Source: Nyssa sinensis (taxonomy: Eukaryota > Streptophyta > Magnoliopsida > Cornales > Nyssaceae). Taken from it: a DNA stretch of 64,000 nt. A program made the translations under genes and the position numbers. Shown here one piece after another: positions 1 through 10,700 of this stretch (position 1 is the first letter of the stretch; every line of letters begins with the position of its first letter). Where the stretch lies: positions 19,565,571 through 19,629,570 of the forward strand of contig CM018052.1 of NCBI GenBank assembly GCA_008638375.1, written 5' to 3'. The notes beneath the pieces are model-generated. The model saw only the letters and a program-made list of their open reading frames with translations. It was not told the origin of the DNA and searched no databases.

Positions 1-377
1 AGCCCAATCCATAGCAGAAGTAGAATACATTGTTGCTGCCTCTGCTGTAAACCAGGCTATCTGATTAAGAAAATTATTAAAAGACTTGGGGCAAGAACAA
101 GTTGAAGCAACCAAAATTATGTGTGACAACATTTCTGTAGTTTCAATTTCAAAAAATCCAGTGTTTCATGGTCGAACAAAGCATATTAAGATCAAGTTTC
201 ACTTTATTAGAGAAGTTTAACAATCCAATGAAGTGTTACTTGTCCATTGTTCTTCTGAAGATCAATTTGCTGACATCTTTACAATTTGCTGAAATCTTTA
301 CTAAGCCACTGCCAAAGAAAAGATTTGAAGTTTTGAGACAAAAGATAGGTGTTTGTCACCTAGATGCCAAGGAGGAG
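1..377 (+). pseudogene. Ty1/copia pol 3' end (RNase H), decayed
   Basis: Frame 2 from base 2 reads the end of a copia polyprotein: a SIAEVEYI motif (RNase H 'TEAEY' region), then [20 protein letters not shown], and after a short shift EDQFADIFTKPLPKKRF, the usual copia C-terminus. A TGA at about 62-64 and a TAA at about 218-220 break the frame, and codons near 275-297 look duplicated (two versions of QFA-EIFTKPL). The element enters from the left edge, so gag, integrase and RT lie outside the window. It is a dead copy. Confidence 0.85.
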
Positions 378-657
378 TGTTCAGGAGTTGGCATTCCAGG
401 ATCCAAGCATTAAAGACTTAGTCTTTGTTGGAAATTAGATTAAGTTTGTTATGTTTTTAAATTCAAAATTTAGTTGTAACAGTCCTAAGAATGGACAAAA
501 AATTAGGAGAAGTTGTTAACTTCTCTTGTATAAATATTTCCTTTTGAGTAAGATAAAAATATATCTCTTTTCAGCATCTTCAAATACCACAATTATCAAA
601 ACCTCTTCTTACTCTTTGTTACATTGCTACCATTTTAAATCATTTTTTTATCCAACA
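378..657 (+). mobile_element. 3' LTR of the left-edge copia element
   Basis: A purine tract GGAGGAG at 371-377 directly precedes TGTT at 378, as a polypurine tract precedes a 3' LTR. The proposed LTR ends with AACA at 654-657, so its ends are TGTT...AACA. A TATA-like tataaata lies near 530. The 280-bp length suits small copia LTRs. The 5' partner is outside the window, so the right boundary is inferred only from the terminal inverted bases. Confidence 0.6.
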
Positions 658-2039
658 TTTTGGAACACCTATTTTTTTTCTTTTTATTTAAGCAGGGATT
701 GATATTTCTTCTTCTATAACCAGTAAACTATCATCATTCTTTACAAAATCCAAGATAAAACATTGTCCTTCCATCAACGAAATTGATCAACTATATGGGA
801 AGTCTTCCCAACATAGGCCTGAATTTTGATAATTAGTTTAGATGTCTACAAGATTACCCCTATCATGTCTTCCGTATTATTAGGACTAGAGAATTTACAA
901 AATTTCTTTTATATAAGACTTAAATAACAAAACTTTGAATATTAATTTAGAAAAAAACACTAAAACTTAAAATAGTTATATCACTTAAGTACGTCATATG
1001 TAACTTTTAGATTGACCTTTTTAGTGCTAAATGATAATTATTTTAATGATAAGATATGATTTAACTTATAATGAATTAACTTTTAATGTGTAATATATTT
1101 TTTTTACTAGTTAACACCTTTCTTCACTCAAACAAGCGCTTTTTTGTTGCCTCGGTTTTTGGGCAATACGAGACCTTAGTGCCTTAAGGGCACCTTTCCC
1201 CTTCAACTACATTGTTCCATGTAAACTTGAAACCATCTGTTCTTCTCTCTCTAATCCATTGAATTATTGAGAAATTAGAGTAGAAGAGAACTGAAATCAA
1301 TTCTGTATTTTCTTATCACCTATGTAATCTCAATTCTGTATTTTAATTTTGTTGTCATTTGTGCAAACTGCAAAGTGCTTATTTTATTGTGAATCTGTAA
1401 TCTTATCCTATATTTTGTGATTCTGTGAATATTTTTTTGACTAGTTATGTGATTTTGTGACTAATTGAATATGTAATCTGTATATGTGAAATTGTTGAAA
1501 TTGCTAAATATTTTATTAATTTTGCTGAATTTTATATCATAAATATTTATGACGTAAATATGACAAGACGTTTCGATTTTGGTTAAACAGTGACCCGACT
1601 TTTTTTTCTGGTTCGTCGAATGGTCTAGGTTTCGAAACATTAGTTAGGACAAGTTGGGACACTTTTCTTTTTGGGATTTTCCCTCTTTGTCTCTTCTTTT
1701 TTCTTTTTTTTTAAGGTTATATATGTACAATGTACATATATATGTTTTATATATTAGTTAGTAAAAAGATTTTGAAACTTGGATCATAAATGTTGATGAT
1801 TAATGAATAATTTCTTGAATTTTTATGTTATTTTGCTATCTTAGTAATATTGTTGTGATTTGTGAGTCTTAATGTCAATTTTGATTGAAATAACGCTAGG
1901 TTTTTATTATATGGTCATATAAAAAATATAAATATATATATATATATTCAATATGTCTCTAACGTACCAATGTCTTACTTTTTGACAAAAATGTCATGTT
2001 CCCGTGTTGTGTCCGTGTTTCTTAACTTCCTTTCCACCA
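658..2039. other. AT-rich spacer, no gene seen
   Basis: AT-rich DNA with short homopolymers and a (TA)n run at about 1933-1947. A more GC-rich patch at about 1135-1205 contains a small palindrome (tgccttaagggca) and may be a transposon remnant. I see no coding frame or RNA gene. Confidence 0.5.
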
Positions 2040-2640
2040 CCTTCCTCTATGAATTATTATTTTCCATCCCAAACCTCGATAACCATTTCTCTAATAGGGA
2101 TTTATTGAAAAACTGAAGCCTTCTAATGCCTAAACCCCCATCTTTCAAAGGACTTCAAACCCTCAACAAATCCACAAGGTGATATTTGAACTCATCACCT
2201 AAGCCCCCAACCCAAAAAAAGTCTCTTTGGAGTTTCTAAAGTCTCTTTGCCATTGATGCGGGGATTGAAAAAAGGGGCATAAAATATGTAGGTAGACTAG
2301 ACAATGTACTCTTCAAAAGGGTATGGCAAACTCCTTTCGAGAGATATTGTTTCTTTCAACCAGCTAGTCTCCTCTCAAATCTCTCCAAAACTGCATCCGA
2401 TATCCTTGACTGTCTAACTGAAGCAGGAAGGCCCAAATAAGAGATAGGCAATGATCCAACTCCACAAGCCAGGATAGCAGCCAGATTTTCCTTTCCACCT
2501 ACCTATCCAACCCCCACCAATTCGTTCTTCCCCATATTTATCCCTTATTCGGGCCTTCCCCATATTGATTAAGGCAGTTTTCCATGAAACTTTCACACTT
2601 GAAAATTTGTCCATTAACCACACAAAAACATTAAACTCTT
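2040..2640 (-). pseudogene. L1-type LINE fragment, decayed
   Basis: Read on the minus strand, about 2270 down to 2060 gives the region after a plant L1 reverse transcriptase: LQRDFFW, then DEFKYHLVD, then [20 protein letters not shown]. This is the 'kLqRdFLWgg...HLV.W...GGLGir.l..fNkaLL.KW' block. Several in-frame stops and frame changes show it is dead. The rest, to about 2640, is probably the same insertion. Confidence 0.7.
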
Positions 2641-3431
2641 TGCTTCTTGCAAAAATTCAAACCACAATAACAGCTCATGTCCATCTACTATAAACATAAA
2701 AATGTAGATTTAACATGTCCTATAACACTCTTAATGTGCACAAGAAATGTAATGGAAAAAAATATATTATACATATAACATAAAGCAAACAAATCAAGTG
2801 AGGCAATCAAGAATATCAATTTCTGAATCACTTATAAGTACATACAATAAGGTGCAATTATTAACACAAGGCTGAGAGAGAACTTTGTAGCCATAAACCA
2901 AAGATGCCACCGAAAGGATTCTCCCCCTTGTGCTGTAGTTCTGCACTGGGTACAGCCTTTTTTATTCAATATTGGGCTTCATGTACTGAGAGGGGTTTCC
3001 CTCTACGATTTGCTGATGAAAAGGCCAATTTTATCCTTGGAGATCGTTCCAATTTCTAATAATACTGCTTCTTACAGAACCAAAAAAAAAAATTCAAATA
3101 TTAATTTGTCATTGCATATTTACTATGTTATGTAGTAAACCTACATTACACCCAACAATGGAAAAAAAAAAAAGTTAATTGATTTGGTCATGCATGTTCA
3201 CTTTCACCACAATTTAGTAAAGGAGCAACACTTAGATCTATAATTCAGAGCGTAACGTGCGACCATAAACCCATCAAGTCCAAGAAATTACCACAAGCCA
3301 CAACAATAAATATCAACAAAAACCAAAACATTTCATAGCATTACCAACAATATTAATAACTATCAAAAACCAAATAAAAATTAACAACAAAATTCGAGAT
3401 TTGAAGTCAAAATCATAGACAAATTACAAAC
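2641..3431. other. Presumed KAS I intron 1 (or flank)
   Basis: This lies just downstream (minus strand) of the KAS I first-exon donor. No KAS I exon 2 could be found here or farther left. A moderately GC-rich block at about 2870-3060 looks less random than its AT-rich surroundings, but I could not assign it to KAS I or to a known repeat. Confidence 0.4.
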
Positions 3432-3899
3432 CTTTCCGAGCCTATCGCCGCCAAGATCAGCGTCTTCGAGTGCCTTCTTGCCCGCAACAATGCAGTACCG
3501 AAGGCAATCGTCAAGACGCCGATCGTTCTTGCCGTCAATATACCCTTGTGAGGTGAATCCTCGTATCTGACCGCCAAATCGGGTGGGAAATTTGGATGCA
3601 TCGAAGCGATCAATGGGTGTAATGCCGCTCTCGCCAGAGAGTAGCTTGTTGTAGTAGGTATCTACGTCGTTGCCGAAGACGGAGACAAGGCCCATGCCGG
3701 TGATAACCACGCGCTTCTTCGGATCTTTCTCGCGCTTGGGGGCGGAAATTGTGGTGGGTTGGGTTGATGCTGAGATGTATGAGAGCTTCCTGGTGGTGAA
3801 GGGAGGTTTGACATTGGTTGTAGTAGTGAGGTGTGGAGAGTGTTTACGAATTGGGTCGAGTGGGGAAGCTCGGAGAGGTGGGGATTGGAGGGCTTGCAT
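3432..3899 (-). CDS. KAS1: 3-oxoacyl-ACP synthase I, plastid, exon 1 only
   Basis: KAS I condenses malonyl-ACP with C4-C14 acyl-ACP in plastid fatty-acid synthesis. The first 156 codons are seen, starting at ATG 3897-3899. About 45 residues rich in Ser, Thr, Pro and Arg look like a transit peptide. The start of the thiolase fold follows: KRVVITGMGLVSVFGNDVD, then FDASKFPTRFGGQIRGF, then GKNDRRLDDCLRYCIVAGKK. The frame ends in phase 0 at GGDRLGK, followed by a donor (gtttgt). The catalytic Cys and two His would be in later exons, which are not visible. Either intron 1 exceeds 3.4 kb and the gene continues past the left edge, or this is a truncated copy. The exon itself is undamaged. Confidence 0.88.
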
Positions 3900-4017
3900 G
3901 GTGGTGGTGGTGGATACAGAGAGCTGTCTGAGAGTAAAAGGAGAGAGGGGCGAAACTTACGATGTGGGTGCGAGAGAGATGTGGGGGCTCTTCGGTTGGA
4001 TACACTCGGATGCATTT

Positions 4018-4025
4018 ATTATATA
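4018..4025 (-). promoter_or_regulatory. TATA box of the KAS I-like gene
   Basis: On the minus strand tatataat lies about 120 bp upstream of the KAS I ATG. That leaves a probable 5' UTR of about 90 nt rich in CT repeats and ending in a CCA-repeat just before the ATG. Spacing and context fit a plant core promoter. Confidence 0.6.
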
Positions 4026-5469
4026 GACAGTGAATCCATGTGTTTTTGTTTAAGCACGCTATTAATGCCATGAAAGGACGCGAGAGGAGACGGGTAAGGA
4101 CATTATTTCGCCTCATCATTTTAATTATGTTTTATATTTTAATAAACTCAAGTGGAGATATTTATATCCAGAATATAGTAAATTTTTCAAATTTTATAAA
4201 AATTATTCCGTTTGCTTTCACTTTTTCTCTCTAATTTTTTTTATATATTTGTGCATATTTTACATTAATTTTTTAAGTTTATAAAAATTATAAATATTTT
4301 ATTCATCCCGATAAAGTAAATATATGAGCAATAATAAGTTACAATCTTTTTTATATACAATAATAAAGAAGAGAGAATCAAACACAAACTCACTACATAA
4401 GTGTAAACACTTACATCATTCAAATATGAATTTATAAATTACAGCTACTCAAACATAAAAAAATGTTTTATGTTTCATCAGATTTAATTCATATGTAACT
4501 TACCCTCTCATAACAGGTAAAATCTACAGGTAGATTCCATGTAAAAAATAAATAAAAGAAATAAGAGAGAAAAAAAATAGTGATACAAAAGTTTTTTTTT
4601 TTTTGTTAACATGCCATACTGGCTATATTTAAGAATTTCTTAAAATTTTGCTATAATTTAAATTGAAAAAAGTAAGCAAGTGGAAATTTTAGAATCGTTA
4701 ATCATTATATGACAAAAACATTTTAAATTTCCAACACTTTGTTGGTCATTTATTTTAAACTAATTAAAGTTGAACGAGCGACATTATTTTGTGAATTTTG
4801 TATGAATTTTATTTTCTTTGTATTATATGATCACATTTTTTTATAATTTCATGTAATAAGGATCTTGTTTGATAAATATTGATTTTTAGAGTTTAAATAA
4901 ATAAATTTTTTTTATAAAAAATAGACTTATATATTATTAGTTATTTAATTTTGAAGTTTCAAAAATAGAAAGTGATGACATGACAGGTTGGGCGTTACTA
5001 ATAAAATGATGATGTCATCTCATCAATATTGGATTGGGGACTACACAGTTTAAAAAACTCAATAACTTTTAGGATTAAAGTATTTTCTCTTAAACCTTAA
5101 TCTCTATACATTTATTTTGAGGGACGTTACACTTATTAATGCTTTAAAAAATTATCCAAACAAAAGAGGTTTCTCAAAAATGAATTTTATACTTTAAACA
5201 AGTTTTCTCATAATTACGGAAAAAAATAAAATTACAAATGTTTATTGGAAATAAATATTAAAAATAATAGAAAAAATATTTAAGTTTGTAATCTGAACTC
5301 CAGGGGTAACTCGACTGGAAGGACGAGTTAACATATTGCTTTGTGAAATGTAGGTCTCTAGTGTAAATCTCCATTGAATGCGTGACTCCTTAAAAAAAAA
5401 TTGATGGTGTATAACATTTTTGAATAGGCATGCCAATTTTAATCCTTCTTGGTTCTAATGGGGTGAATT
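4026..5469. other. AT-rich spacer, no gene seen
   Basis: Upstream of KAS I on one side. AT-rich, with short poly-A and poly-T runs, and no frame with recognisable protein content. Short frames here are composition artefacts. Confidence 0.5.
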
Positions 5470-5800
5470 TGAGAAAATTATTTATAATCAGGATGGAAGA
5501 GAAAATACTCTGTTTCATCCCAATTATATATAAAAGTAATAATTAAATAGTTTTATATTATATAATCAATATTTATAATAATAATTTTTTAGTCACTTAT
5601 TAAAAATATATACAAATTTAATAAAGTTATACTATATTTTTTAAAAAAATTAGTTATTTTATTTATTTATTAACATGTATATTTCTTATTTTAATACATG
5701 AATTATTTTATTCAAAATAAGTTAATTACAATTAATTTAATAAAATAAATAATTAATTATAAATAAATAAAAAATTGATGAAGATACAATCCCACCAACC
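5470..5800. repeat. Diverged AT-rich repeat, copy 1
   Basis: This block and 7205-7510 align along most of their length as direct copies. Shared segments include the TTAAAAAT / TTAATA / AGTTATA series and the run of ttattttaata(c/t)atg near the end. The two copies bracket the hAT-like element at 5888-7195. Family unknown; possibly a MITE or LTR relic with a GC-rich end (see gacccgcccc near 7485). Confidence 0.45.
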
Positions 5801-5887
5801 AGAAGATTTAAATGAATTTGGAAAAGACCTTTTTTCGACAAGTGAGATTATTGCATAAGGATCTGTGAAAAATTTGCATTTTTATTA

Positions 5888-7195
5888 GGCTCGGCAAATC
5901 GGGCAGGTTGTAAATAAATCGGATCATAAAGGAGTTGAAACCATATTTGACCCAAATTAGTCAGATCGAATACGGACCAGGTCATAAATGGGTCGGGTCA
6001 ACCTGGATTTAACCCGCTATCCAACTTTTTTTTTAGAAATAAAATACTACCTAAGATTACCACATCTCAATCAAGTAATATGACTAACAAAATTCAACAT
6101 GTTTCTCTATTAAAACTTTTGTGAACACACATTAAAAAAAAAAATTATTTCTTTATTAGTAAATCTAATCAGGCAAAATTTATGATAATTGCTTTCACGG
6201 GTTCATTTTTTTTTTTAGCATGAACTAAATTGTTAAACTAATAACAACTTAAATAGTTGTTTTGATAAATAACATTGTCTAGAGACTTAAACAAAATTTG
6301 CAAGAAGATATAAATCTACGTAATTATCCCTTAAAATTCATAACTTGATTAGGACTATAAGATTTCATAACTTCACTAATTAGAAACTATCTGATGAATG
6401 TTTGTCACTTCAAGCTTTAAAAGAATAATGTAAGTGACAATATTAAGATATTAGCATCCAAAAAAGTTTAAATGAAAGTCATTCACTGATATCTCATAAT
6501 GAAAAAAGAACTTCTAATCATTGTCAATACATAAATTTCTTTTGTTTCTACCATAAAATTATTTAGGATGAATAACTTAGACTTTTAATGAAAACAAAAG
6601 GAAAAAAAAAAACAAAATTGTGTCTACTAGTGGAGCACTACCATGTATATACCGCGTTATATATATATATATATATGTAATTAATTTTTTAATGTATTTA
6701 AGTAGTAATAAGAAATTTTATTTTTTTTTATGATAATTAATATAGACTAATAAGATGAATTCATATTTTTGTACATGTATCTCTCTGATGTGGTTTGTAT
6801 ATGGCAATTATTGTTTATGGAAAAAAATGGTATTCAAAACTCCTAGCGAAGACCGATTCAACTTATTTTGGATCACAAGGTTCTGGTTTGTATTTTGTTT
6901 ATATATATGGCGATGTTGAATTTTATTTACTAAATATTAATTTTATTTTATAATTTATTGTATATGTTTTAGTATTTTGTTATTTCTCAAATGAAAATAT
7001 AAATATATATTCTTATATATAAATAGATATATATATATATTTAATATTTTTTTGTTATTTTTCATTATCAACTTGTCAAACACTCATATTTAACCCGTAT
7101 TGACTTGCTAAATTAACAAGTTCTTTATTACTCAACTCGTTTATGACCCGCTAACTAAATGAGCGGATTAACAGGTTTGGACAATATTTGCCACC
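5888..7195. mobile_element. Degenerate hAT-like non-autonomous element
   Basis: The left end starts ggctcggcaaat and the right end, read inward on the minus strand, starts ggtggcaaat. Both sub-terminal regions are rich in GGGT(C)GGGT / AACCCG-type motifs (5900-6020 and 7085-7180). Flanks are ttttatta (5880-5887) and tttaacta (7196-7203), 6 of 8 bases identical, which fits an old 8-bp target duplication. The interior is AT-rich with a (TA)n run at 6658-6677 and no transposase. Confidence 0.45.
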
Positions 7196-7204
7196 TTTAA
7201 CTAT

Positions 7205-7510
7205 TACCATCCCCTAAAGATGCAATGGGCGGTCGATGCAATTATGATTAGGAATAACAATTTAACCTCATCTGATTATATAAAATAAAATAATTTTGTG
7301 TTACATAATTAAAATTTATAATGATATTTTTTAATTACTCATTAAAAATAAACTTAATAGAGTTATATATTTGAAAAAAAATATCATTTTAATTTTTTAT
7401 TAATATGTAATTTTTATTTTAATATATGTAATTAAATAAAATAAATAAATAAATAAAAATAAAAATAAAAAAAATCCGTTGAGACCCGCCCCGTAACGAG
7501 ATTTAAACGG
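7205..7510. repeat. Diverged AT-rich repeat, copy 2
   Basis: Direct counterpart of 5470-5800. It ends in a GC-richer segment (gacccgccccgtaacgag) followed by a short inverted aaacgggttggg. It lies about 270 bp upstream of the HMG-box gene start, so it borders that promoter. Confidence 0.4.
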
Positions 7511-7779
7511 GTTGGGAAAACTTTTTTTCTTTTTACGGAACCATTTCTAGTTCTGAACCTCGGACAAAAATACTACCAAAGGTCTCCATACAGACAAAAC
7601 ATGGCAAAGATAGCTACCAAGTCTCGAAAATTTGCTTCAGCTTCGGCTTGTAGAAACCCTGCAAAACTGACCGATGGGTAGAAAGCACTTATTTTACTTC
7701 TCAGATTGCGTTGCGCTTTTCGACGTTTTCTGTTCTACTCTTTTTCCCGGGAAAACGATTTGGCAAAATTTTCCAGGAA

Positions 7780-10700
7780 ATGGCGTTGAAGATAAAATCA
7801 ACTGAGGGTACGAAGAAAGTAGCGACAAAGCACGGCAAACCCAAGTCAGCAAAGAAGCCCAAAACGGCGTCGAAGAAGCCGGTGAAAATTGGTGTCAAGA
7901 AGCCCAAGAAACCCCCCACTGCTTCTTCTACTTCTTGTATGTCTTTTTATACATATATCTCGCTTTGATCATTTTGTTTCCGTTTTTGTTATGTTGTTTT
8001 AATTGGTTTGTTGGTGTTTGTAAATTACATGCATTATCAATACAATGACATTACTCAGTCCAAAGCAATTGCATTATTTATGGCTACTGAGCCAAACACT
8101 TAACAGAATTAGACCATGGGTCTTCATTTCTTTTGCTTCTGTTAACTTGCCAGTATTTGGATATTTACTCTTATTCTGGGCATTTTCCTCCACCTGCTCC
8201 AACCACTGGCAGAATCTATAGTTCTAAGGTAAACTATGCTTTAACTCTGTCAGGTGTATACGACTCAACTCGTTAACTCAACAAAGCCTTAATCCCAATT
8301 GCTTGGATGCTCTGTTTTATAAATCTTGTATGGATGCTCTGTTTTAGCTTGGGCACATTCTGACCATGCAATTGTTTAGAAAATTTTAGGGTTCATGTTT
8401 ATAAAAATTCAACCAGATGTTTAGTTGGATTTTAGCTCCCTAGTACAGCCCATTGTCTGTATTTTGGGACTAGCTGTGTGATAACGTGAGACACTAAGCA
8501 CAACTAAGACATAAAACACTGTGTTTGCAGCAGATATTTTTATACCACAACTTGAAAATTCCTTACTTACTGGTATATATGATTGCCTTGATGATTATTT
8601 CTTCCCCCGGTCTCTTTATTTAGAGGCATATCATCCGTAAAATTATTGGGGTAATGTGCAAGGGTTTGAGGAAGAGGAAAATCTTGTCCTGCTTCAGAAA
8701 ATATGTAAATTGAGGAGGAAGGTTTTCTTGAGTTTGTGCAATTCTTTAGAATTTTATTGGTCTGCAAGATAGTGTTTACTAAGAAGTTAAATGCACTAAA
8801 AGAGAAACTATGGAGGTTTAGTAGGAGGTGTTAGCAAGTCAAAGGTTTCTAAAGCTAAAGTGTTAGAATTTATGAGTCACACTGATGTGAAGGAGGGTTT
8901 TTACAATACGTTGGAGGATCAGTTGGCTTGGGGCTTGATGTTAAAATAGAGTTTGGAAGATCGGTAGAATTAAAAGAATTTATGTGGCAAAAAATTTGAG
9001 AGCCTAATGAACAAGGGCTAAAAAAGAGAGCCGAAGACAAGAATTTTCCATTTATTTGCTAATGCTCATAGAATAACTAATTTTATTACTTTGTTTTGAG
9101 GATAACATCTCCAAAAGTAACACAATACGGAAACATGAACAATGGATACGACCAATGTCAATATAAAAAACTGGGGAATTCTCAACCCAACAAGGAACAA
9201 TCAACCCAAAAAGAGAAAAAATTCTCTAAAATTCATAATTAAATATTATTGGCAAAATTTTTTTATGATAAAGACTTATTACATCATATTTATAGAGTTA
9301 GAATACTACTATTTTGACTAGAAAAGAAGAAAGATCTTCATATGGTGTTAATCAATTTGGAGAAAGACTATAATAGGGTCCTTCTAGATCTAATATGGTG
9401 GGTTTTAGAAAAGAAAGGAGTTACAAAATGATAAAAGATATGTATGATAGGACTGTAACTATCGCAATGACAACTGTCAGAGAAACAAGTTAATATCGTA
9501 ATGACAATGTTAAATTAGAGGTTTGAAGTGAGGCTCTAGAATCAAAAGGATTCAAGATAAGTAGGACAAAAACTTAATATATTGAGTATTACTTCAGTAA
9601 AACTTGAAATATAAACAAGGATATAGTGAAGATTGAAAATCAAGAGTTAATAAAAAGTAAAAATTTTCATTATCTAGGTTCACTTATTTATCAGGAAGAG
9701 AAAATTGGAGCTGATGTCACTCATCAAATCAAAGCAATATGGCTTAGGAGGAGCGCGTCTGGCGTATTGTGTGATCGATGTCTCTTTTTAAAAATTAAAA
9801 TGTAAATTCTATAAAACAAGTTTTAAACTAGCGATTTTGTATGGAACAAAATGTTAGGCAGTTAAGAAACATCTTAATAAAATGAGTGTAGTTAAAATGA
9901 AGATGTTGAGATGGATGTGCAGTAAGACATTAAAAAATGGAATTAAAAATGAGAGAAAACCGGTTAAGGTGGTATGGCTATGTACAACGAAGATCAATAA
10001 ATGCACCAATAAGGAAGAGCGACATGGTTCATATTGAAGGTCATGCTACAGGGCAGGGACAACCAAAATTAACTTTGGTAGAGATAATTTAAAAAGATAT
10101 GATAATTTATGGTCTAACTGAGGGAATAGCCTTAAATAAAGAAGAATGGTGGAACAAGATTCATGTAGTCGACCCCAAATAATTGAGATATAAGAATTTA
10201 TTGAGTTGGCGAGAAGACTGAAAAACTTAAGAGGAACTTGTGGGGGTGGTATAGGAGATGAATTTAAATGTCATTTTATAGATTGGAAAATTGTGTATTC
10301 ATCAGTATAAGGAGGGGGCTTGACATTTGGGTCCTACTCCCGCATATGTTTAAATCAAGCTCTTCGAGGGAAATGGTTGGTTGTGGAGATACTGGCAAGA
10401 AAGAAATAGTTTGTGGAGGCATGTGGTGGAGGGGACATTTGAAAGTGAAAGGGGTGATTGGGGGTACACTAGTTAAGTTCGATTATCTTATGGCATGGGT
10501 GTTTGGAAGATCATTAGGAAAGGCTTGGAGGACTTTAGATTGGCGGTACGCTAGTTAAGTCCAATTATCTTATGGAATGGGTGTTTGGAAGATCATTTCG
10601 AAAGTCTTGGAGGACTTCTCTAAACATGCCAGGCTTAAGGTTGGAAGCAATCTTCTGGTTTGATCCTGGATAGATTACTGGTGTGGGAGGGTTACCGGAC

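Noticed and set aside
2870..3060. Block considered as a KAS I exon
   Set aside because: Neither strand gives KAS I residues such as the Cys active-site region or splice sites in the needed phase.
3670..4119. Overlapping plus- and minus-strand frames of 80-118 codons around KAS I exon 1
   Set aside because: They overlap the exon, its 5' UTR and TATA region in other frames, have biased repetitive composition, and lack family motifs.
7711..7779. Upstream in-frame Met as the HMG-box protein start
   Set aside because: The added residues (MRFSTFSVLLFFPGKR) are hydrophobic, unlike any HMG-box N-terminus, and overlap the probable 5' UTR. 7780 begins the Lys-rich tail.
8145..8230. Possible extra HMG-gene exon between exons 1 and 2
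   Set aside because: Exon 1 and exon 2 join directly at the expected FFYFL/DDFRKEF point, with canonical splice sites; nothing of the box is missing apart from the one-base shift.
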